A stretch of DNA of 7,219 nt from contig CAZUVM010000018.1 in assembly GCA_964623885.1 (NCBI GenBank), forward strand, positions 1-7,219, written 5' to 3'. Position numbers and translations under genes: made by a program. Under the pieces are notes generated by a model. That model had not been told where the DNA came from, searched no databases, and saw only the letters and a program-made list of their open reading frames with translations. The first letter of the stretch is position 1; every line of letters starts with the position of its first letter. The stretch is from CAZUVM01 sp964623885 (lineage in GTDB: Bacteria; Verrucomicrobiota; Verrucomicrobiia; Limisphaerales; UBA8199). Shown piece after piece: positions 1-5,465 of the stretch.

Positions 1-395
1 GCGGACCGGCGCCCACCTGCGCCCTGCTCGCCGGCAGCCCGGCGCTCGAAGCCGGTGACGACTCAATACTCGCGCCGCCAGTAAGTCTTGGCACGGATCA
101 GCGCGGTTTCCCTCGCTTATCCGGAGCTCACGTCGATATTGGCGCGTTCGAGGTCCAATGGGCCGCGCTTCCGGTACGTGTTTCGGCGACGGCAATAAAT
201 ACCATAGTCCAATTGACCCTGACCAATGTTCCCGGCGCCAGCCTCACCCTGTTGGCTTCTCCCGATCCTTCGCTGGCCCTGTCCGCCTGGACCGTGCTCG
301 GCTCCATCCCCGAGACCGCACCTGGCCAATTCCAATTCATCGATCCGGCGCCCGCATCGATTACCCAACGTTTTTACCGCGTCCGGTGTCCATAA
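1..395 (+). CDS. Choice-of-anchor Q domain beta-helix protein, C-terminal part (5' truncated)
   Basis: Only the last ~130 residues are present; the gene enters from the left edge, and its first complete codon starts at base 3. The end of a choice-of-anchor Q domain is visible in order: SPALEAG (bases 36-56), DQRGFPR (96-116) and DIGAFE (135-152). This 'G.SPA.DAG ... DQRG..R ... DIGAFE' block closes large secreted proteins whose upstream part is a predicted parallel beta-helix. After it comes a ~65-residue tail with LASPDPSLALSAW and a terminal QRFYRVRCP. The same tail style ends the protein at 4391-5080, which suggests a shared surface or sorting module (inference). The protein is probably exported or surface-attached; its substrate is unknown. 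It converges on the gene at 436-2607, with a 40-base gap. I am confident of the frame and family and cannot say what the full protein does. Confidence 0.85.
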   Translation, partial: GPAPTCALLAGSPALEAGDDSILAPPVSLGTDQRGFPRLSGAHVDIGAFEVQWAALPVRVSATAINTIVQLTLTNVPGASLTLLASPDPSLALSAWTVLGSIPETAPGQFQFIDPAPASITQRFYRVRCP

Positions 396-415
396 TTTGC
401 CGGGCCTCGATTCCG

Positions 416-427
416 GAGCGCGCGCTC
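416..427. terminator. Weak palindrome between convergent genes, possible terminator
   Basis: A perfect 12-base palindrome GAGCGCGCGCTC lies in the 40-base gap between two convergent genes. On the plus strand GTTCTTGT follows it. The stem is short and there is no clean T-run, so a role as bidirectional terminator rests on position only. Confidence 0.25.
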
Positions 428-435
428 GTTCTTGT

Positions 436-2607
436 CTACCGATGCATCCCAATTCTCTCGAGGGGGATTCGTTGGAATCCGACTTTCCACACCGGTGAGT
501 TCGTGGATAGTTCAAATTGACCGGCCTCGGTGCCGGCGCCCGCGCGCACAAAACCCGGGTCCGTGCCCAAAAGGTTGTTCGTGATACGCAAGAACGGCTC
601 CGCTTCCTTGTCGATGTCAGCCCATTTGCCTCGCCAGCAGACATTGGTGGCGATCACGTTGCCCTTGGGAGCCAGGGGCTGATCCGACATGAGCGACGGA
701 AGCTGTGGGTAACGAACACTCCACGGCGGCGCCTGGTATGGCACCTGTTTCAGCCTCTTCGGCAATTCCGACTGCAGGCTTTCCCAGCTCAAACAACGCG
801 CATCGACGTGCAATGCCGGCTCGCAATCGACGAATAAATTGTTCGCCACAACGCAATCGCGGCCGCCCCCGATAAAAGCTGCGCTCGAAACGCGAGCAAA
901 AATGTTCCCGAACACCGTTGCCGAACTGAAGCAATCATCCAGGTATACGCCCACGCAGCCACGCTGGCCGCGTCCGCGAATATCGTGCAGGTAATTATAC
1001 CGAATCACATGCCCGCGCATGCTCCAGTCGCGCCCGGTGTAAATCGCCCCCGCATCATTTGAGTCCTCCACCACACGATGAATTTCGTTGTACTCAATTA
1101 CATGGTCGTTTCCGCCGAAATCGATGGCCATGTGCGGCGCGTCGTGAATCAGGTTATGCACGGCGCGATTGCCCACGCCCCGCAAACGCACCGCCGGGTT
1201 ATACACCGAATTCCAGCGACTGAAAAGGTGGATCTCGCAATTCTCCACCACATGCCCGCCCGCTGTCAGCGTCTGCCGCTCGCCGCCTTCGAGCCAAACC
1301 CCGCCGTCACCAGTTTGATAAAGGTCGCACCCAACCACCTGGTTGCTCGATCCGCCTTTGATGATCGCGCCCCAACTCCCGCAGTTGCGGATCTGGCAAT
1401 CAGCCACGACCACATTCGTGCTCTCGTTGATGGCTATCGCAGCGTTGCGCAACTCACCCAGCCCGCTTGCCAACCCGCACGCGGCTTCCAACGTGAACCC
1501 TTCCAGCCGCACATGCGCCGCGTTCTGGATGTTGACCAGTCGTGGGAGAATCGAAACCACTGCCTGATTCTGAGCCGGGGCGGGGACGTCTCGTCCCCGT
1601 TTCTGCCGTTCTGGGGTGGGGAGGTCTCCTCCCAGTATCTGCTGTTGCGGCCTAGGCGGCTCAGGGACCAGCCGTCCCTGCCCCTGCGCATCCAGCGGCG
1701 CCGGCGGCCAGAAATAGAGCACGCCTTTGTCACGATCCAAATACCACTCGCCCGGCCGATCCAGTTCGCTCAACAGATTGTAGACATAGAACCACTGGCC
1801 TTTGCGATAGCCGTAAACATGATATGGTTTGCTCAAAGTGAGCACGCCTTTGGCGGGGTCGATCGATTCCACGCGTTGCCGCTGGTCAGCCCAATCAAAA
1901 AACCAATATCCATCCGCCATGACGTCCGGCTCACCAAGCCACCGTTTCAACCGATCGGTTTGGACTGCAATGATCCCTTCAACTTGTCCCTGTTCCCCGC
2001 CTTCCTGGTGCGGCGTCGGTCCGAGCGCAGCGGAAATAGCTATGGTCCCCTCATTTGGCCACCGGGCGATCGTCATCGGTTGGTCATTGAAGAAAAGCTC
2101 CAGCCCCGCTTCCGACTGTCCCCACGAAGGCGCCGACTTCATCGTGCCGAAGTTGGTGATGCCCTGGGCTCGCAAGTCACTCGCCCACACCTGCGCGCGC
2201 GCGGCCGGCTCCAACCGCTCCAAAATCTTCGGGTCCGCCACTTTTTTCCAATTCGTCAGCACCCTCCCGCCGGAAAGATGCACCTGTTCCCCCGGTTGCG
2301 CTCGATAGACGATAGGCCCGGCCAAAGTGCCGCTATCCTGGGCAGCCAATTCAAACGTTCGGTCCAACTCATAAATCCCGGCACGCAATGTCACTACCGC
2401 GCCGTCGACAGGCAACTCCCCGGCTGCCTTGAGTCGGCGAATTTCATCCCGCGCATGTTCCAAAGTTCGAAACGGCGCCTCGGCACTGCCCGATCCCTGG
2501 TCGCTCCCGTTAAGCGCTACCTGCAATTGGAGACTTGCCTGGGCACCAAAGCCGATCGCCCACAAGAACGTGCTAAACCCCAGCCAGTTTCTCATACCGC
2601 CGCCCAC
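436..2607 (-). CDS. Secreted right-handed parallel beta-helix protein, GH141-like
   Basis: A 723-residue exported protein. The GTG at 2607 is preferred as start because GGAG (2615-2618) lies 7 bases upstream; the in-frame ATG at 2595 would be 19 bases from it. A signal peptide follows (RNWLGFSTFLWAIGFGAQA). The mature N-terminus reads as in pectate-lyase-fold enzymes: GSGSAEAPFRTLEHARDEIR, then LRAGIYEL, then DSGTLAGPIVYRAQPGE and LSGGR. A segment with ARWPNEG and GVLYFWPPAPL precedes the helix coils. Coils run from about residue 350, with DAGAIYTGRDW near 515-526 and GVYLDD near 555, acidic blocks that are candidate catalytic loops. The end, GFQRIPLERIG, is also typical. This layout resembles glycoside hydrolase family 141 (e.g. 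the Bacteroides pectin-related enzyme BT1002), so it may act on plant or algal polysaccharide outside the cytoplasm; the exact substrate is inference. Residues 306-348 are an unusual repeat insertion, annotated separately. Confidence 0.85.
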   Translation of the reverse strand: MGGGMRNWLGFSTFLWAIGFGAQASLQLQVALNGSDQGSGSAEAPFRTLEHARDEIRRLKAAGELPVDGAVVTLRAGIYELDRTFELAAQDSGTLAGPIVYRAQPGEQVHLSGGRVLTNWKKVADPKILERLEPAARAQVWASDLRAQGITNFGTMKSAPSWGQSEAGLELFFNDQPMTIARWPNEGTIAISAALGPTPHQEGGEQGQVEGIIAVQTDRLKRWLGEPDVMADGYWFFDWADQRQRVESIDPAKGVLTLSKPYHVYGYRKGQWFYVYNLLSELDRPGEWYLDRDKGVLYFWPPAPLDAQGQGRLVPEPPRPQQQILGGDLPTPERQKRGRDVPAPAQNQAVVSILPRLVNIQNAAHVRLEGFTLEAACGLASGLGELRNAAIAINESTNVVVADCQIRNCGSWGAIIKGGSSNQVVGCDLYQTGDGGVWLEGGERQTLTAGGHVVENCEIHLFSRWNSVYNPAVRLRGVGNRAVHNLIHDAPHMAIDFGGNDHVIEYNEIHRVVEDSNDAGAIYTGRDWSMRGHVIRYNYLHDIRGRGQRGCVGVYLDDCFSSATVFGNIFARVSSAAFIGGGRDCVVANNLFVDCEPALHVDARCLSWESLQSELPKRLKQVPYQAPPWSVRYPQLPSLMSDQPLAPKGNVIATNVCWRGKWADIDKEAEPFLRITNNLLGTDPGFVRAGAGTEAGQFELSTNSPVWKVGFQRIPLERIGMHR
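1562..1691 (-). repeat. In-frame triple palindromic repeat insertion inside the beta-helix gene
   Basis: Three hairpins sit within 100 bases of the coding sequence: CGGGGACG-TCT-CGTCCCCG (1581-1599, 8-bp stem), GGGAGG-TCT-CCTCCC (1619-1633, 6-bp) and CAGGGAC-CAGCC-GTCCCTG (1662-1680, 7-bp), plus-strand reading. All three are read in the same codon phase on the minus strand. They give Q-G-R-L-V-P-E-P (residues 310-317), L-G-G-D-L-P-T-P (325-332) and R-G-R-D-V-P-A-P (337-344), joined by Gln/Pro/Arg-rich spacers. Units start 45 and 36 bases apart. The segment splits what reads as a continuous family sequence (GVLYFWPPAPL ... AVVSILPRLVNI). Outer limits are approximate. It resembles the coding-region insertions called Rickettsia palindromic elements, with no sequence kinship claimed. 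Confidence 0.75.
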
Positions 2608-2755
2608 GGTAAGGCTCCAAAGAAAGAAAGCAATGGTCCGCTGCGGCAGTAAGAATAAAGCGTCTCAACTCGTTTGCGTTTCGTGTCTCAAAAACACATG
2701 GCGGAGCCATACAGATCTGAAAGTCGCGGTGTCTATCCGGGTAAATGCTTGCGTG
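2608..2755. promoter_or_regulatory. Divergent intergenic control region
   Basis: A 148-base gap between the divergent genes at 2607 (minus) and 2756 (plus), so it must hold both promoters; I could not assign confident -35/-10 pairs. It contains a direct repeat G(C/T)GTCTCAA at 2660-2668 and 2683-2691, 23 bases apart or about two helical turns. It also has a dyad ATGGC-GGA-GCCAT (2698-2710) and a palindrome CAGATCTG (2712-2719). The GGAG ribosome binding site of the minus gene is at 2615-2618. The repeats could be operators or part of a dispersed intergenic repeat. Confidence 0.45.
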
Positions 2756-4192
2756 ATGAAATCTCCTTTGAAGGACGATTTGAGTGAAGCCTCATTCAAG
2801 CCCCGTGGCCTGTTAGGGTTGATGGTTGTGGGCGCTTTGTTGATCACGATCCTGTCACTGTTTCATCCGCGACCGGAAAATGCCGCATCGAAGAACCCGG
2901 AATCACCCGGCGCCAGGTCGGGAGGATCGAGCTCTGAAACAACGACACAAACTCCGCCGCGTCCCCGGCGAGTTCGGCCGGAAGCTGAACCGGTGAAATC
3001 AGCGGAAGAAATCGTCGCGGAAAAAGTTAAGCAGTTCGGCCGAAGCCGCCGTGCTTTTGTGGAAACCATCGCGAGTCGTCGAAATATTGAATTGCCGATG
3101 GAAATCAAAGCCTTTTTTGATGCCATTGAAGCGGGAAATTGGGACGAGGTTCATAGCCGCTGGAAAGAGCTGGCGACTCATACGCATCAGTACGACTATT
3201 CGAAGGACGATCGCCGTGACCTCGAGCCTTTCTGGCAATCGGTGCTCGATGCCTATGGCGTGGCGGAACAAGCGCATGATTGGCCGGCACAAAAGCTTTT
3301 GGACTACGGAAACGCCATCGTCGGTTCGCTGCAACCAGGCATGGTCTACGTGGGCGGCACCGATAACGGCCGGTGGGTTCCCGAGTTGCTGAACGAAACC
3401 GGCGGCAACCCGCATGTCATGATTACCCAAAACGCCCTGGCCGATGGAACATATCTGGATTACCTGCGCGAACTTTATGGCGGCCGTTTCAATACTCTGT
3501 CTTCGGAAGATTCGCAACGCGCATTCCAGGAATACACCACTGACGCGCAACAACGTCTCGACCACGACCAACAATTTCCTGATGAGCCGAAACAGGTTCG
3601 TTCTGGGGAAAACATCACGCTGAAAGACGGGAAGGTCTCGGTATCCGGGATGGTTGCCGTGATGGGCATTAATGAAAAACTGCTGGAGATGCTCATGCAA
3701 AAGAATCCGGACCTCTCTTTCGCGGTGCAGGAATCGCAACCGATGCGAGGCACCTACGCCAATGCGGTTCCGTTCGGTCCGTTGATGGAAGTAGGCGTGC
3801 AGGACGCACAAAATGCTTTCACGCCCGATCAGGCAGCGCAGTCGCTGAATTATTGGCAATCCAGAGCGCAGAGCGTTCTGGCCGACCCGGAAGCGGCAGG
3901 CTCGGAGACGACCCTCAAGTCGTATGCGCACGACATTAATTCCACGGCAAACCTCTTGGCAGCGCACGATTTCACCGCCGAAGCGGAACAGGCGTATGGT
4001 CTGGCGAGCCAGCTCTGGCCGGCCAGTCCGGACCCGGTTGAAGGTCTGGCCGGAATTCTTAACCGCGCCGGGCGCGCCACGGAAGCGCAGCAATTGCTGG
4101 ACAATTTTGTTCGCAACTATCCCGATCAGCGCCCCGCCATCGAGACCTTTCGCGGCACGATTCTCGTCACGGCATCAAAAACCCCGCGGTAA
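2756..4192 (+). CDS. Membrane-anchored protein with uncharacterised soluble domain and TPR-like C-terminus
   Basis: A 478-residue protein. The ATG at 2756 was chosen because it places a transmembrane anchor (residues 18-36, GLLGLMVVGALLITILSLF) at the N-terminus. The frame stays open further upstream, but that stretch is not protein-like; there is no clear Shine-Dalgarno, and a GTG directly precedes the ATG. A Pro/Arg/Ser-rich linker follows (38-80). The soluble domain includes PGMVYVGGTDNGRWVPELL (194-212) and ITQNALADGTYLDYLRELYG (223-242), then EDSQRAFQEY and GKVSVSGMVAVMGIN. From memory, this block resembles the soluble part of DUF2723-type, glycosyltransferase-like membrane proteins of Verrucomicrobiota, here without the multi-pass membrane half. 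The last ~70 residues (AEQAYGLASQLWPASPDPVE and following) look like helical TPR repeats. It probably faces the periplasm; its function is unknown. Confidence 0.75.
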   Translation: MKSPLKDDLSEASFKPRGLLGLMVVGALLITILSLFHPRPENAASKNPESPGARSGGSSSETTTQTPPRPRRVRPEAEPVKSAEEIVAEKVKQFGRSRRAFVETIASRRNIELPMEIKAFFDAIEAGNWDEVHSRWKELATHTHQYDYSKDDRRDLEPFWQSVLDAYGVAEQAHDWPAQKLLDYGNAIVGSLQPGMVYVGGTDNGRWVPELLNETGGNPHVMITQNALADGTYLDYLRELYGGRFNTLSSEDSQRAFQEYTTDAQQRLDHDQQFPDEPKQVRSGENITLKDGKVSVSGMVAVMGINEKLLEMLMQKNPDLSFAVQESQPMRGTYANAVPFGPLMEVGVQDAQNAFTPDQAAQSLNYWQSRAQSVLADPEAAGSETTLKSYAHDINSTANLLAAHDFTAEAEQAYGLASQLWPASPDPVEGLAGILNRAGRATEAQQLLDNFVRNYPDQRPAIETFRGTILVTASKTPR

Positions 4193-4210
4193 CCAGCTTT
4201 CCTTTGCGGC

Positions 4211-4228
4211 TTCGCGTCTTGGCGTGAA
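4211..4228. repeat. Short hairpin after the membrane-anchored gene
   Basis: TTCGCG and CGTGAA (4211-4216 and 4223-4228) pair as a 6-bp stem with one G-U pair, 19 bases after the stop at 4192. It lies in a string of related TTTGCG / TTCGCG / GGCGTG words. No T-run follows, so it is not a convincing terminator. The wording may instead be a degenerate dispersed intergenic repeat. Confidence 0.3.
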
Positions 4229-4322
4229 GAAAAAGCAAACTCCGCATACAGCCGCGACATCGCGCGCTGACCTACCTTCCCCCGTGCCTGGTTATCACCC
4301 ATTGCTGCGCGTTGGCTTCAAT

Positions 4323-4348
4323 ATGGGGCCTGCTCCCCATGGCATAAT
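4323..4348 (+). promoter_or_regulatory. Extended -10 promoter abutting a dyad, for the 4391 gene
   Basis: TGG-CATAAT at 4340-4348 matches an extended -10 element (TGn plus a 5/6 match to TATAAT). It would place transcription start near 4355, about 35 bases before the ATG. No -35 at normal spacing is evident, which is tolerable for an extended -10. Directly upstream is a dyad ATGGGG-CCTGCT-CCCCAT (4323-4340) that touches the TG, in a position where a bound repressor or activator would affect polymerase. Confidence 0.45.
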
Positions 4349-4377
4349 CGCCGCATTGCATCGAAAATCGTTGCCAT

Positions 4378-4382
4378 GGAGG
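4378..4382 (+). promoter_or_regulatory. Ribosome binding site fixing the start at 4391
   Basis: GGAGG lies 8 bases before the ATG at 4391. An in-frame ATG at 4376 overlaps this motif, so the downstream ATG is the likely true start; it also begins the signal peptide cleanly (MKRVFTLLL). Confidence 0.8.
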
Positions 4383-4390
4383 ACCTCAGC

Positions 4391-5080
4391 ATGAAACGCG
4401 TTTTTACCCTACTGCTTGCGGCCGGTTCCTGGTTGTACGCGACCAGCATCAAAGCACAAACTCCCAATGCGTGGACCAGTCCCACCAGCGGGAACTGGGA
4501 GGACGCGAATTGGTCCCTCGGCGAGTTGCCCGGTCCTGACCAGGCAATTCTATTTACTAACGCTGGGTGGAAGGCCGTAGCCATCGGCCCAAACACGGCC
4601 GCGAACTATCCGCAGCCGATGAACGTGGACTCGATTACAGCGGCCTCTCCCACGAACTCTTTCAACGTGCTCCTGCTCAATTACGCGGGTTACCAAACGC
4701 CCCTCACCGCCAATGCGATTACTCTGGGCTCCAGCAACAGCTCCGCCCTTACAACCGCCCAATTAAATGACATCGTTTTCTCTAATCCGGCCGGCTTGCC
4801 CGGCGGGATGTATCCAGCCCAGATCCTTTCGAGCGGCGAGATTGTTCCTGCCGCGACAACCGCGCCCATGGCCAGCGCACCGGTGCGCCAGACCAACGGC
4901 ACCATGGACCTGCTGGTTAGCGGCGAGGTGGGAAGAATTTACGGAATGCTTGTCTCGACTGATCTGGTGCATTGGGTTGTCTTGAGCACACAGACAAACC
5001 AGAGCGGGACCATGACGTTTCAAGACACAGCAGCGCCGAGTTATCCACAGCGCTTCTACCGGGTTTTTGTCCAACAGTAA
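4391..5080 (+). CDS. Small secreted protein with shared C-terminal FYRV tail module
   Basis: A 229-residue exported protein with signal peptide MKRVFTLLLAAGSWLYATSIKA. The mature N-terminus has WTSPTSGNWEDANWSLGELP (28-47), the 'GNW..a.nWs.g..P' block that opens secreted autotransporter-associated repeat proteins in Verrucomicrobiota and Planctomycetes. It goes on through NSFNVLLLNYAGY and ANAITLGSS, which reads like the start of a beta-helix. Then, with hardly any repeat body, it reaches GMYPAQILSSGEIVP and a final module with YGMLVSTDLVHW and a terminal QRFYRVFVQQ. That last module is the same type as the tail of the protein ending at 395. The protein looks like a condensed version of a longer family, possibly after in-frame loss of the middle, but the frame is intact. 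It is probably surface-exposed; its function is unknown. Start and ribosome binding site are clear. Confidence 0.82.
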   Translation: MKRVFTLLLAAGSWLYATSIKAQTPNAWTSPTSGNWEDANWSLGELPGPDQAILFTNAGWKAVAIGPNTAANYPQPMNVDSITAASPTNSFNVLLLNYAGYQTPLTANAITLGSSNSSALTTAQLNDIVFSNPAGLPGGMYPAQILSSGEIVPAATTAPMASAPVRQTNGTMDLLVSGEVGRIYGMLVSTDLVHWVVLSTQTNQSGTMTFQDTAAPSYPQRFYRVFVQQ

Positions 5081-5099
5081 AAGCGGCCCTTGATTCCGA

Positions 5100-5123
5100 G
5101 AAAAGGCTGACACTCTCCTTTTC
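5100..5123. terminator. Inverted repeat between convergent genes, possible weak terminator
   Basis: GAAAAGG and CCTTTTC (5100-5106 and 5117-5123) form a perfect 7-bp stem with a 10-base loop. It lies in the 88-base gap between convergent genes ending at 5080 and 5169. The stem is AT-rich and no clean T-run follows on either strand, though AGGTTTCTTTG follows on the plus strand. Placement is the main support. Confidence 0.3.
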
Positions 5124-5168
5124 AGGTTTCTTTGTGCCTTCGACCCTCGGCCTTTCGGGGACACCGCA

Positions 5169-5465
5169 CTAGCCCCCCGCCATTGCGCCGATGATCAGAA
5201 ACGGCTCCGCGCCGCTGGTGACCGGCTCGGGCAGGGGGGTTTGGGGTGGTTCGAGCGACAGGTCTTCTCTGCAGGCGAAGAACCTGACGAAAGGCCGGCG
5301 TTTGAGTGTGACGTGATCGCGGATGGTGCCGCGCAACACGGGATAGCGCGCTTCCAGCGCGTCCAGCACCGCGCCGAGCGTGACTGGCCCAGGAATATCC
5401 AACGGCACCTCCCCGTTAACCTGCGCCAGCGTGCGCAAATGGAATGGCAGCACCACCCGGATCAT
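5169..5465 (-). CDS. MoaD/ThiS-family ubiquitin-like sulfur-carrier-type protein
   Basis: A 98-residue protein with the beta-grasp pattern of MoaD/ThiS. It starts IRVVLPFHLRTLA, has a central VTLGAVLDALEARYPVLRG (28-46) as the helix region, then RFFACREDLSLEP, and ends PFLIIGAMAGG with the C-terminal Gly-Gly. In family members this Gly-Gly is adenylated and thiocarboxylated. It is somewhat longer than the ~81-residue E. coli MoaD. The start is the ATG at 5465, whose ATGA overlaps the upstream gene's TGA. The best ribosome-binding-like sequence is distant, so translation probably depends on coupling. A longer reading to 5525 would run into the propeller gene and adds no family sequence. No MoaE, MoeB, ThiF, ThiG or other cofactor gene is in the window, so a role in molybdopterin or thiamin synthesis is not supported by context. 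It may serve another sulfur-transfer or protein-conjugation role with its partner (inference). Confidence 0.88.
   Translation of the reverse strand: MIRVVLPFHLRTLAQVNGEVPLDIPGPVTLGAVLDALEARYPVLRGTIRDHVTLKRRPFVRFFACREDLSLEPPQTPLPEPVTSGAEPFLIIGAMAGG

Noticed and set aside
117..644. Minus-strand open frame across the gap at the left edge
   Set aside because: It overlaps both the choice-of-anchor Q tail and the beta-helix end in shadow frames, and its translation is Arg/Gly-rich with no domain.
1581..1680. CRISPR array or tandem terminators
   Set aside because: Units are unequal in length, 36 and 45 bases apart, imperfect, and translated in frame within a gene. No T-runs follow the stems.
1078..2652. 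524-codon open frame on the plus strand opposite the beta-helix gene
   Set aside because: The minus strand carries the family motifs, signal peptide and ribosome binding site. The plus reading is low-complexity Pro/Arg/His-rich with no recognisable domain, a typical antisense shadow in GC-rich DNA.
2429..2755. Longer N-terminus for the 2756 gene
   Set aside because: It would overlap the start of the divergent beta-helix gene, cross the shared promoter region, and put the membrane anchor more than 120 residues in. The added residues are not protein-like.
2999..4093. 364-codon open frame on the minus strand opposite the membrane-anchored gene
   Set aside because: No signal peptide or domain, Arg-rich composition, and the plus strand has recognisable blocks throughout.
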